A program made the position numbers and the translations under genes. A DNA stretch of 64,000 bases from a bacterium YEK0313 (GTDB lineage: Bacteria; Pseudomonadota; Alphaproteobacteria; Rhizobiales; Phreatobacteraceae): positions 558,001 to 622,000 of the forward strand of contig CCMO02000001.1 of assembly GCA_000751295.2 (NCBI GenBank). The letters are read 5' to 3'. The notes below the pieces were generated by a model that saw nothing but the letters and a program-made list of their open reading frames with translations, was not told the origin of the DNA and did not search any database. Of this stretch, positions 51,522 through 60,257 are shown piece by piece (position 1 is the first letter of the stretch; each line of letters begins with the position of its first letter).

Positions 51522-52966
51522 GATTGAGGTTCCTTGACCGCGAGCGGGGCCCAGCGCCCGGCCCAGGGCTGAAGCGCTTCCAGCGCGGCGGCGACCGCGA
51601 GCAGCCGGGCCTCGTCGTGCCAGCGGCCGACGATGTGCAGGCCGATCGGCACGCCGGCCGATGACAGGCCGCAAGGCACGGAGATCGCGGGATGTCCGCT
51701 GGCATTGTACGGGATCGTGTAGGGATACCAGGCCTCGCGCAGCGGCCCGTGGTCGACACCCTCGACCACCAGCGGCGCGTCGGCGGCCTGGTCCGCCGGC
51801 AGCGCCGGATGGGCGACCGTCGGCGTGATGAAGATGTCGGCGCCGTCGAACAGACGCTCGACCTGGCGGAAGATGTCGGTGCGCGCGCGCGTTGCCGCCG
51901 CCAGCCGCTGGTAGGTCTGGGTTTCCGGCTGGAAGGTCAGGCCGAGCCGCGCGGTACGGTCCATGCGCGGGCCGAATTCGGCGAGCAGCGAACCGAAACG
52001 GGCATGCTGGTAGGCGCGCATCAGGATCAGCGCCGAGCCGATGTCGAAGACGATGTCGGCGGGCATGGCGACCTCATTGGCGCCGGCGGCGACGAGCCGC
52101 CCGACCGCGGCGCCGACCGCCGCCTCGACCTCGGGGTCGACCCAGCGATTGACCGTGACCGGCGCGTAGCGCAGCCTGAGGCCGGCGAGCGCCGCGACCG
52201 GCGATGCCGGCAGCGCGACCTGATCGGCCGATCCGCCATGCGACCAGGGATCGCGCGGATCGGGGCCCTTCATCACGTTGAACATCAAGGCGACGTCGGC
52301 GACGGTGCGTCCCATCTGGCCGATGCAGGTGAGCGAGGCGAAGAGGTCGGTCGTCGTCTCGTGCGGCACCGCGCTCCAGGTCGGCTTCAGGCCGACGACG
52401 CCACAGCAGGAGGCAGGAATGCGGCCGGATCCCGCGCCGTCGGTCGACACGTGCAGCGGGCCGAAACCCATGGCGGCGGCGATCGCAGCGCCGCCGCTCG
52501 ATCCGCCGCAGCTCAGCTCCGGGTTCCAGGGGTTGCGGCTGATGCCCTGGCGCGGGCTGTCGGTCAGCACCTTGTGGCCGAATTCGGGAGTGGTCGACTT
52601 GGCGAAGGGAATGGCCCCGGCGCGGCGCAGCCGGGCGACGGCCAGGGCATCTTCGTCGCTGACCGCGCCGGCAAAGGCCTCGGAGGCATATTCGAGCGGC
52701 ATGCCCTCGACGGCAAGCAGGTCCTTCACCGAGAACGGGATGCCGTGCAGCGGGCCCGCCGGCCGGCCGGCGGCCCGATCGCGGTCGGCCGCGCGCGCGG
52801 CGGCGAGCGCCCGCCCGGCATCGATATGGGAAAAGGCGTTGACCAGCCCGTTGCGCGCGGCGACCTGGTCGAGCACCGCCTGCATCAGCGTCTCCGCCTT
52901 CAGCCGGCCCGACCGCAGCTCGGGCAGGAGATCGCTGGCACTGCGGCTCCAGAGAGGTTCGTTCAT
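51518..52966 (-). CDS. Amidase (amidase signature family)
   Basis: This 482-residue amidase-signature enzyme hydrolyses a carboxamide. The catalytic triad is intact: Lys81 (HGIPFSVKDLLA), the cis-Ser156 in LSCGGSSGGAAIAAA, and Ser180 in DGAGSGRIPASCCGVVGLKPT. The C-terminal half has FITPTVAHPALPADQA and GHPAISVPCGLSSAGVPIGLHIVG. It overlaps both neighbours by ATGA (ligase stop/amidase start and amidase stop/amidohydrolase start). With an acyl-CoA synthetase beside it, the acid it releases is probably activated to a CoA thioester. Confidence 0.92.
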   Translation of the reverse strand: MNEPLWSRSASDLLPELRSGRLKAETLMQAVLDQVAARNGLVNAFSHIDAGRALAAARAADRDRAAGRPAGPLHGIPFSVKDLLAVEGMPLEYASEAFAGAVSDEDALAVARLRRAGAIPFAKSTTPEFGHKVLTDSPRQGISRNPWNPELSCGGSSGGAAIAAAMGFGPLHVSTDGAGSGRIPASCCGVVGLKPTWSAVPHETTTDLFASLTCIGQMGRTVADVALMFNVMKGPDPRDPWSHGGSADQVALPASPVAALAGLRLRYAPVTVNRWVDPEVEAAVGAAVGRLVAAGANEVAMPADIVFDIGSALILMRAYQHARFGSLLAEFGPRMDRTARLGLTFQPETQTYQRLAAATRARTDIFRQVERLFDGADIFITPTVAHPALPADQAADAPLVVEGVDHGPLREAWYPYTIPYNASGHPAISVPCGLSSAGVPIGLHIVGRWHDEARLLAVAAALEALQPWAGRWAPLAVKEPQS

Positions 52967-54669
52967 CGCCAGAGTCCTTCCACCCGGTCATAGGCGCCGA
53001 TCCGCAGGTCCGCCTTGCCGGCGGTGAGCGCCGCCTTGGCGACCTTCTGCGAGGCGGTGCGCGGAATGTCGTCCACGAAGGCGATGTAGCGGGGGATCTT
53101 GAACGAGGCGAGATTGGCCTCGCAGTGGCGGGTGATCAATTGGATCAGCGCATCGTCCGCAGCGACGCCCGCGGCCGGCTGGACATAGGCCTTCACCTCC
53201 TCGCCGCGCGTCTCGTCCGGCACCGCCACGACCGCCACCTCCTCGAGCTCGACCATGTTGCGCAGCACGGTCTCGACCTCCCGCGCGGCGATGTTCTCGC
53301 CGGCCCGGCGGACCATGTCCTTGAGGCGCCCGACGATGTAGAAATAGCCTTCGGCATCCTGGCGGAAGAGATCGCCGGTGCGGAACCAGTCGCCGAAGAA
53401 GCTGTCGCGGTTCGCCTCCGGCCGGTTGTAGTAGCCGAGCATCAGGCCGGGACCGCGCAGGACGAGTTCGCCGATCTCGCCGCGCGCCACATCCTTGCCG
53501 CTCTCGTCGACGATGCGCGCCTCGCGAAACGGCGAGGGAATGCCGCAGGATCCCGAGCCGACCATGTGCAGCGCCTCGAGCGGCATGTAGAGCCCCGGCC
53601 CCACCTCGGTCATGCCGAAGGCTTCCATGGCCGGCGCGTTGAAGCGCTTGCGCAGCGGCGCGTTGACCTCCTTGCGGTGCCCGTAGATGTTGGCGCGGCG
53701 CAGCACCGTCTTGCCGTCGTCGGGGGTTTCGGGCTGCTTGAAGACGATCTCCGGAAACAGGCAGAAGTGGATCCGGTAGTCGCGCAGCCACTGCGCAAAG
53801 CGGCTGGCGCTCTGACGCCGCGCGACGAACAGGGTGCCGCGCTGGAAGAAGGCCAGCAGCAGCAGCCATTGCGGGTCCATGTAGAAGAACGGCGTCGATG
53901 CCAGGACATTGCGCAGGCGCTTGGCATCGCGAAAGCCGTTCACGAAGGCCGCGCCCAGCCAGTAGCGATGGGTCAGCATGCAGCCCTTGGGAAACCCGGT
54001 CGTGCCCGACGTGTACTGGATGTTCATGAGATCGCCGTGTTCCGGCTCCGGCCCGTCATATCGCGCGCCGGCGGGGACGCTCGCCAGCAGCGCCTCGAAG
54101 GTCACCGCGCCGGCCGGCAGCAGGCTCGCCGCATCGGCGTCGCCGGGCATGCGGATGATCCTGTCCCGTGCCGGAAAGCGCCCGGGCTCGGCGATCTCGA
54201 CCGCCTCCTGCCACTGCGCTCCGCATTCATCGTGGATGACGAGCGCCTCGGCTTCGGCGTCGCCGAGCACATAGGCCAGCTCTCGGCCGGTATAGCGAAG
54301 ATTGACCGGCACCATGACCGCGCCGAGGCGCGCCAGCGCAAGCCAGGTGAGCGGCATTTCCGGACAGTTCGGCAGCATCACGCCGACCCGCATGGCCTTG
54401 GCGATGCCGAAGCCGGCGAGCGCCGCGGCGAGGCGATCGACCATCGCGTCGAGCGCGCCATAGGTGATCGTCTCGCCGGTCTCGAAGAAGTTCCAGGCGG
54501 TCGCGCCGGGCGTCTCCGCCGCGGCCTCGCGCAGCAGCGCGCCGATATTGCGCGGAAAGACGAAGGCCTCCATTTCGCGGTGCCGGTCGGCCAGGCTCAT
54601 GGCCCCGATGCGCGCCAGATAGGCATCCGCCCAGACCGGCTGTTCATTCTCGATCGACACGTGCGTCAT
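52963..54669 (-). CDS. AMP-dependent acyl-CoA synthetase
   Basis: This 568-residue ANL-superfamily ligase has the P-loop NIQYTSGTTGFPKGCMLTH, the middle motif AFGMTEVGPGLY, GDWFRTGDLFRQD and the C-terminal REVETVLRNMVELEEVAVVAVPDE and PRTASQKVAKAAL with the catalytic Lys. It resembles crotonobetaine/carnitine-CoA ligase-type enzymes that often use small amidated or aromatic acids. The frame opens at a TTG (54699), but the ATG at 54669 (MTHVSIENEQPVW) is preferred. It begins the three-gene amidase operon, divergent from a LysR gene about 245 bases away. Confidence 0.9.
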   Translation of the reverse strand: MTHVSIENEQPVWADAYLARIGAMSLADRHREMEAFVFPRNIGALLREAAAETPGATAWNFFETGETITYGALDAMVDRLAAALAGFGIAKAMRVGVMLPNCPEMPLTWLALARLGAVMVPVNLRYTGRELAYVLGDAEAEALVIHDECGAQWQEAVEIAEPGRFPARDRIIRMPGDADAASLLPAGAVTFEALLASVPAGARYDGPEPEHGDLMNIQYTSGTTGFPKGCMLTHRYWLGAAFVNGFRDAKRLRNVLASTPFFYMDPQWLLLLAFFQRGTLFVARRQSASRFAQWLRDYRIHFCLFPEIVFKQPETPDDGKTVLRRANIYGHRKEVNAPLRKRFNAPAMEAFGMTEVGPGLYMPLEALHMVGSGSCGIPSPFREARIVDESGKDVARGEIGELVLRGPGLMLGYYNRPEANRDSFFGDWFRTGDLFRQDAEGYFYIVGRLKDMVRRAGENIAAREVETVLRNMVELEEVAVVAVPDETRGEEVKAYVQPAAGVAADDALIQLITRHCEANLASFKIPRYIAFVDDIPRTASQKVAKAALTAGKADLRIGAYDRVEGLWR

Positions 54670-54914
54670 GACATTCCCGGGGTCGAAAGCGCGATCCAAC
54701 AGGTCCTGAAGTTATGACAATGGACCGTTGGTCAGGACACAGCCGCGGCGCTTGGGCCGCATCTTCCAATTCCGCGATTTTCTGATCGAAATCGCGGCTC
54801 GAAAACCGCTGCGACCGGCAGTATTCCGTGATCGGACAGGCGCTTCAAATTTCTTTTTGACTGAAGTTCATGCACTCTGGTTATGTTCGCGGCGGCAGAC
54901 CCCGGAGGAGCGCC

Positions 54915-55940
54915 TTGCGGATCACCCATCGGCAGCTGGAAGCCTATGTCCAGTTCATGGAGACCGGCACGGTCACGGCCGCCGCGGAGCGCATGCGGCT
55001 GTCGCAGCCGGCCATGAGCAAGATCCTCGCGGGCCTCGAGATCGATCTCGCGCTCACCCTGTTCGAGCGCAAGCGCAAGCGGCTCGTGCCGACCGACGAG
55101 GCGCATCTGCTCTACAAGGAGGTGCGCCGGCTGTTCGGCTCGCTCGCCGATGTCGAGCGCTTCGCCAGCGACCTCAGGCATTTCCGCACCGGCGAGCTCA
55201 GGATCGTCTCGGCGGCGTCGATCGGCCATACGCTGGTCGCCGATGCGCTCGTCGATTTCGCCAAGGTCAATCCGTCGGTGGCGGTGTCGCTCGACGTCTC
55301 CAGCGTCGTCGGCACCGACGTGCTCGGCCAGAATGTCGATGTCGGCTTCTCGGTCAGCCAGTTCCACCATCCGGACCTGGTCACCTATCCGCTGCTGCAC
55401 GCCAGCGCGGTCTGCGTGATGACCGCCGACCACCCGCTGGCGAGCCGCGAGGTGATCGTGCCGCGCGACCTCGAAGGCGCCGAGTTCATCTCGTTCAGCC
55501 GCAACAGCCGGATGCGCCACCTCACCGATGCCGTGTTCGAGCAGCAGCGGGTGCCGCGCAAGATGCGCGCCGAGGTGTTCTCCTCGGTCGAGGCCAATGC
55601 CCTGGTGTCGCGCGGCTTCGGCATAGCCATCGTCGAGCCAATGGGCGTGCATCAAGGCTTCTGGCCGGGGCTGGTGGCGCGTCGTTTCGAGCCGGCGATC
55701 GAGTTCACCTTCAACGTGGTGCTGTCGCGCCGCCGGCGGGTCTCGGCGGTCACCAACGCCTTCCTCGCGGAGCTGCGCCGGCGCACGGAGGCGCTCGCCC
55801 GCGGCGAGGATCCGCGCGCCGCGCCGAGCCTCGCCATCAGGCTGCCCCGCCGGCGCGGCCGGGACGACGGCGTCTCAAGCGCCGTCGCGGCGGACGAAGA
55901 AGGTGAGCCCGGCGACGCGGTCGAGGATGACCACGGCTAG
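54915..55940 (+). CDS. LysR-family transcriptional regulator
   Basis: This regulator of 341 residues has the LysR HTH at about 1-62 (RITHRQLEAYVQFMETGTVTAAAERMRLSQPAMSKILAGLE) and a periplasmic-binding-like effector domain at about 90-295. I place the start at TTG 54915 because GGAGGAG lies just upstream and the HTH begins at residue 2; the ATG at 54870 lacks a ribosome-binding site. The last 35 residues are a charged tail that overlaps the converging permease gene by 66 bases. It is divergent from the acyl-CoA synthetase/amidase operon and is its probable regulator. Confidence 0.88.
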   Translation: MRITHRQLEAYVQFMETGTVTAAAERMRLSQPAMSKILAGLEIDLALTLFERKRKRLVPTDEAHLLYKEVRRLFGSLADVERFASDLRHFRTGELRIVSAASIGHTLVADALVDFAKVNPSVAVSLDVSSVVGTDVLGQNVDVGFSVSQFHHPDLVTYPLLHASAVCVMTADHPLASREVIVPRDLEGAEFISFSRNSRMRHLTDAVFEQQRVPRKMRAEVFSSVEANALVSRGFGIAIVEPMGVHQGFWPGLVARRFEPAIEFTFNVVLSRRRRVSAVTNAFLAELRRRTEALARGEDPRAAPSLAIRLPRRRGRDDGVSSAVAADEEGEPGDAVEDDHG

Positions 55941-56672
55941 CACCGTGATGAGCACGCTGATGGTCGAGATCGCGGCGAGAACGGGGGTCGCGGAATCCTG
56001 CACGAAGGAGAAGATCTGCACCGGCAGCGTCGTGATATTGGGACCGATCAGGAACATCGTCACGGTCACCTCGTCGAACGAAATGATGCCGGCGAACAGC
56101 AGCGAGGTGAGGATGCCCGACCGGCACATCGGCAGGACGATGTCGCGCAGCGCCTGCCATTCGCTGGCGCCCATCACGTTGGCCGCGCGGATGAGATCGG
56201 GATCGATGCTGCGCAGCGCGACGTGGATCGGCCGGTAGGAAAAGGGCAGCGTCACGATCAGGTGGGCGATGATGATGCCCGGCGCCGTGCCGATCAGGTC
56301 GAGCTTGGCGATCAGCGCGACCATGGCGACGCCCATCGCGGCGTGCGGGAAGAACAGCGGCGAGAAGATCGCCAACTCGAGCAGGGCGGCAATGCGCGGC
56401 GCGTGGCGCACGGTGTAATAGGCCGCCATGAAATTGCAGGCGGTGACGATGACCGCGGTCACGGCGGCGATGCCGATGCTGATGGCGAAGGCGCGCGGCC
56501 AGCGCGGGTCGCTCAGGGTCTCGACATACCAGCGCAGGCTCAGCACGTCGGGCGGAAACTGGATGTAGCCGCTGTCGCTGAAGGAGGCGCCGACGACGAT
56601 CGCGATCGGCGCGGGCAGCGAGACGAGCAGCGCGATGCCGAGGCCCCTGGCCACGGGATTGAGCGAAGCCAT
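55875..56672 (-). CDS. ABC transporter permease (PotC/polyamine type)
   Basis: This 265-residue permease of the PotC type has a first helix LGIALLVSLPAPIAIVVGASFSD, then YIQFPPDVLSLRWYVETLSDPRWPRAFAISIGIAAV and the EAA loop with DLIRAANVMGASEWQALRDIVLPMCRSGI. It is the second permease of the polyamine/putrescine-type importer. The start is five bases after the PotB-like stop. Its 3' end overlaps the tail of the LysR gene on the other strand by 66 bases. Confidence 0.92.
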   Translation of the reverse strand: MASLNPVARGLGIALLVSLPAPIAIVVGASFSDSGYIQFPPDVLSLRWYVETLSDPRWPRAFAISIGIAAVTAVIVTACNFMAAYYTVRHAPRIAALLELAIFSPLFFPHAAMGVAMVALIAKLDLIGTAPGIIIAHLIVTLPFSYRPIHVALRSIDPDLIRAANVMGASEWQALRDIVLPMCRSGILTSLLFAGIISFDEVTVTMFLIGPNITTLPVQIFSFVQDSATPVLAAISTISVLITVLAVVILDRVAGLTFFVRRDGA

Positions 56673-56677
56673 GGCGC

Positions 56678-57514
56678 TTACTCCAGATTCGCCAGCAGGC
56701 GCCGCTCGATCAGCTTGAGCAGCAGGAGGGACAGGAAGCTTATGGACAGGAGGCAGATCGACCAGGCCGCGGCCTTGTTGATGTTGAAGGTGTACATGAC
56801 CTCCTGGTAGATCTGCGACCCTGCGAACTGGTGCGACATGCCGCCGAGCAGGATGGGCGTCACGATGGCCCCGATGCTGGCGAGGAAGATCACCATCAGC
56901 GCGGTGAAGGCGCCGGGCAGCGACAGCGGCAGCACGATGTAGCGGAAGGTCTGCAGCCCGGCCGCGCCAAGCACGCCGGAGGCCTCCTCCAGATTGCTCT
57001 CGATGTCGAGCAGCGAGGACAGGATCGAGATCACCGCGAAGGGGATCAGCACGTGGGTCAGGCCGATGATGATGCCGAGATCGTTGAACATCAGCGACAG
57101 CGGCGTCTCGATCACGCCGAGCCAGGCGAGCATGGCGTTGATCACGCCCTTGGGGCCGAGCAGCACCAGCCAGCCATAGGTGCGCACCACGAGACTGACC
57201 AGCCAGGGCACCAGCACCACGATGAGCAGCAGGTTGCGCCAGCGGTCGAGGCGCCAGAGCAGGAGCGCGATCGGGTAGGACAGCACGACGGAGAGCACCG
57301 CGACCACCAGCGACGACAGGATCGTGCGCAGGAAGACGACGTGATAGTCGGCGCGGCTGAGGATCTGGCGGAAATAGCGCAGCGACCAGCCGCCGTCGTC
57401 GGCAAAGCCGCTGCTGAAGAGGTGGATCACCGCCGCGAAGAACATGCCGAGCAGGACGAGCACCGGTACCAGCAGCAGCGCCTTGGCCGGCGACGAGGCT
57501 TGCGTGTCGGTCAT
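56678..57514 (-). CDS. ABC transporter permease (PotB/polyamine type)
   Basis: This 278-residue PotB-type permease begins MTDTQASSPAKALLLVPVLVLLGMFFAAVIHL and has the EAA loop with NLEEASGVLGAAGLQTFRYIVLPLSLPGAF. Six helices are visible. Its ATG overlaps the end of the ATPase gene's second reading frame by four bases (ATGA), which shows the intended end of that ATPase. The long frame continuing upstream to 59830 is an accident of the ATPase frameshift. Confidence 0.92.
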   Translation of the reverse strand: MTDTQASSPAKALLLVPVLVLLGMFFAAVIHLFSSGFADDGGWSLRYFRQILSRADYHVVFLRTILSSLVVAVLSVVLSYPIALLLWRLDRWRNLLLIVVLVPWLVSLVVRTYGWLVLLGPKGVINAMLAWLGVIETPLSLMFNDLGIIIGLTHVLIPFAVISILSSLLDIESNLEEASGVLGAAGLQTFRYIVLPLSLPGAFTALMVIFLASIGAIVTPILLGGMSHQFAGSQIYQEVMYTFNINKAAAWSICLLSISFLSLLLLKLIERRLLANLE

Positions 57515-58669
57515 TCGCGCTCTCCGAAGGCGCTCGCCATCGCGCCGGCGAGCGGCGCGTGGACCTGGGCGTCGGCGGCAGCGAAGGTGACGGCGCAGGC
57601 AGCGCCGATCGCCGGCAGAGCCTCGCCGTCGCGGGCGAGCCGGACGGCGGTCAGGCGGCGCCCGCCGCAGCTGAGGACGATGCGGATGATCGGCCCGAGC
57701 GCGATGCGGTCGACGACGGTCGCCGCGAGGCTGGCCGCGCCCGCGGGCACGTCGTCCGGCCGGCGCACGTCGAGCTGTTCCGGACGCAGGCAGACGAGGC
57801 AGGCCGCGCCCTCGCGCGGGGCGAAGGCGAACGAGCCGGCCCGCCGCCGTGTCGACGGCCAGCGCGTCGGCGGCGGCCGTTGCCACCGTGCCGGCGATCT
57901 CGTTGAGCTCGCCGATGAACTTGGCGACGAACAGGTTTTCCGGACGGGCATAGATCGCGCGCGGCGAGCCGAACTGCTGGACCCTGCCCGCGCTCATCAC
58001 CACGATGCTGTCGGAGACGAGGGTCGCCTCCTCCTGGTCGTGGGTGACGAACACGAAGGTGGTCTTCAGCTGCTTCTGGATCTCCTTCAGGCTGACCTGG
58101 AGCTGCTTGCGCAGCTGCAGGTCGAGCGCCGACAGCGGCTCGTCGAGCAGCAGGATGGAGGGTTCCAGCACGAGGGCGCGGGCGAGCGCGACGCGCTGCT
58201 TCTGGCCGCCCGAGAGCTGCGAGATGCGGCGCCCGCCGAGGCCGGAGAGGCCGACGAGGTCGAGAAACAGCCCGACCTTGCGGCGCATCTCGGCCGGCGC
58301 CACCTTCCGCAGCTTCAGGCCGTAGCCGATATTCTCCTCGACGCTGAAATGCGGAAACAGCGCGAGGTTCTGGAACACCATGCCGATCGGCCGGCGCTGG
58401 GCCGGCAGGCCGGCCATCGGCCGGCCGTCGATGCGGATCTCGCCCGTGCTCGGCTCGGTGAAGCCAGCAACGAGCCGCAGCAGGGTGGTCTTGCCGCAGC
58501 CGGAGGGCCCGAGCAGGGTCAGGAACGTGCCGGCCTCGATGGTGAGATCGACGCCGGTAAGCACCTCGGTCTGGCCATAGCTCTTGGAGACCTTGGCGAT
58601 CGCGATGGAACCCTGCGACACGCGGGACGGCGAAGCCTGGAGGCCAGGCCCTGATTGTGCGTCGGACAT
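57511..58669 (-). pseudogene. Polyamine-type ABC transporter ATPase (PotA-like), frameshifted
   Basis: The ATPase domain is intact: Walker A GPSGCGKTT, signature LSGGQKQRVALARALVLEP, Walker B ILLLDEPLSALD and THDQEEA, starting at 58669. After VDTAAGRL (about residue 275, near 57840) the reading frame passes into Arg/Pro-rich nonsense and merges with the downstream permease frame. The C-terminal TOBE-like part (APREGAACLVCLRPEQLDV...FGERE) continues in another frame and ends at 57511 with an ATGA overlap to the next gene. Removing one base around 57836-57846 restores one frame. This is either a real mutation, leaving a shortened but possibly active ATPase, or a sequencing error. Confidence 0.85.
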
Positions 58670-58734
58670 GAACGATAAACCAGTGGAAGGGAGAAGCGGG
58701 ACCGGGAGATGCCCTCCCCTCGCCCGGCGATGTC

Positions 58735-59766
58735 TCAGCGGCGCGCGCCGGCCGCGATCTGTTCGACCTGGTCGAGCCGCTCCTCGTAGTGGCCGACCAC
58801 GGCATTCCAGTCGGGAATGTACATGCGCTTCATCAGGTCGGCGCGGCTCATGCCGAGCGCGCGCTCGACATCCGGCGACAGCACGGCCTGATTGTTCGAC
58901 GGGATCGATCCGTTCTGCGCCGAAAGGCGGGTCTGCGCCTCCGGATCGAGCAGGGCGTTGAGATAGGCGATCGTCTGGGCGCGATCGGCCGATCCCTTGG
59001 GCACCACCACCACATAGGGCAGCATCAGCGCGCCTTCCTTGGGGATGACCATGTCGATGGTCGTCTGCCCTTCGCGCCTCAGGTTCCAGACGCGGGTGGA
59101 ATAGAACGGCACCGCGGTCACCTCGGCGCGCGCCAGCAGCGTGTTCATGTGGGCGAGCGAGGTATAGGTGGTCAGCGCATTGGCGAACATGGCCCGCAGC
59201 GGCGCGAGGCCCGGCCGGACGTCGCTGGCGCTGCCGCCATTGGCATGGGCCATGATGGTGAGGTCGTAGGAGGTCGCATAGACCGGCCGGGTGACCGCCA
59301 GGCGGCCGCGCCAGCGCGGATCGGCCAGATCGTTCCACGACTGGAAATCCGAGGCCTTGGCGAGCGTCGTGTTGTAGGCGATGCCATAGTAGGCGAAATG
59401 GGTGGAGAGGCCGACGATCTTGCCCTGCGCATTGCGGACGACGAGCTCTTTCGGCAGTTGGGCGATGGCCGGGATCTCGCTGTCCTCGAAGGTTTCGAGC
59501 AGGCGCGACCTGGCGAGGCCGATCGCTTCGAAATAGGTGACCTCGACGACATTGTACTGCGAGGCCGTGGGCGAGCGGACGAGGCCGGCCGTGTTCGGCA
59601 CCTCGGCCATGCGGGCGGCGATGCCGGTGCGCTGGACGAACTGGGCCTGGAAATGGTCGCGCAGCACCGCCGCGCCGCCGCCGCCCCAGGTCGCATGAAT
59701 GATGTCGGCGCGCGCCGCACCCATGCCCATCGCCAGAGCCATGACGGCACCGACCCACGTCTTCAT
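58735..59766 (-). CDS. ABC transporter substrate-binding protein (PotD-like)
   Basis: This 343-residue periplasmic protein has a Sec signal (MKTWVGAVMALAMGMGAARA, cleavage before DIIHATWGG) and the SBP_bac_1/PotD-like pattern VVEVTYFEAIGLARSRLLETF, HFAYYGIAYNTTLA, WNDLADPRWRGRLAV and DMVIPKEGALMLPYVVVVPKGS. It lies 65 bases upstream of the PotA-like gene and should supply ligand to the importer. Polyamine, amino-acid derivative or iron-type ligands are all known for this branch; the linked amidase operon makes an amine or amide plausible. Confidence 0.9.
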   Translation of the reverse strand: MKTWVGAVMALAMGMGAARADIIHATWGGGGAAVLRDHFQAQFVQRTGIAARMAEVPNTAGLVRSPTASQYNVVEVTYFEAIGLARSRLLETFEDSEIPAIAQLPKELVVRNAQGKIVGLSTHFAYYGIAYNTTLAKASDFQSWNDLADPRWRGRLAVTRPVYATSYDLTIMAHANGGSASDVRPGLAPLRAMFANALTTYTSLAHMNTLLARAEVTAVPFYSTRVWNLRREGQTTIDMVIPKEGALMLPYVVVVPKGSADRAQTIAYLNALLDPEAQTRLSAQNGSIPSNNQAVLSPDVERALGMSRADLMKRMYIPDWNAVVGHYEERLDQVEQIAAGARR

Positions 59767-60257
59767 GGTGTTTCTCCCGAATTTCCCCGCCGGCCGCTCT
59801 CAGCCGCGGCCTTGCCAGCGCACAGTCCAATGCAGGTCAGGGCTTTGCAAATTCAAACGTGCGCGCACTTTATTCCTGGAAGTTATGATCTCGAAGGACC
59901 GATGCCGACATGCGTTATCGTTTCCGGCCGGGTGAGAAAACAGGATGCGGCGAGCGGCAGGAGACCTCGCCGGCCGGCGCAGCGGCGGCAGGACTCCGCA
60001 GGACGCGATCGGGCTGCCGCGATCGAGCGCCCCGGCCCGATCCGCCATTGCGGACGCCCTCCCGTCCGCAGCGCTCCGCAGGCTGCGCCAGGTTTGGCCG
60101 GATCAGGGTATCGTTGAAGCGCGCGCGACGGTGGCGGCGCGTGATATGGGCTTGCGCGCACATGGGCGGCCGCCGCGGCGATCCGCGGGCGGCTTCCGCT
60201 TTGGCGGAGCCGGAGCCTTGCCGCAGCAAGGCTCCGCGCAGCCCCCGGCAAAGACCG
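59767..60257. promoter_or_regulatory. Intergenic region, promoter of PotD-like gene
   Basis: Nearly 500 bases without a gene lie between the converted minus-strand PotD-like and M20-like genes. The part 59830-59930 is less GC-rich and likely holds the PotD-like promoter. The part 59950-60200 is very GC-rich without clear features. The left-facing M20-type gene's terminator hairpin is at its right end. Confidence 0.45.
60211..60236 (-). terminator. Perfect 11-bp hairpin downstream of M20-like peptidase gene
   Basis: CGGAGCCTTGC and GCAAGGCTCCG pair perfectly around CGCA, 22 bases after the peptidase stop on the minus strand. A second partial repeat (GGCTTCCGC/GCGGAGCC) lies next to it. No T-run follows, so termination efficiency is uncertain. 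Confidence 0.6.

Noticed and set aside
56678..59830. Apparent 1050-residue fusion of binding protein, ATPase and permease
   Set aside because: It is produced by the ATPase frameshift joining three frames by chance. Overlap signals show separate genes.
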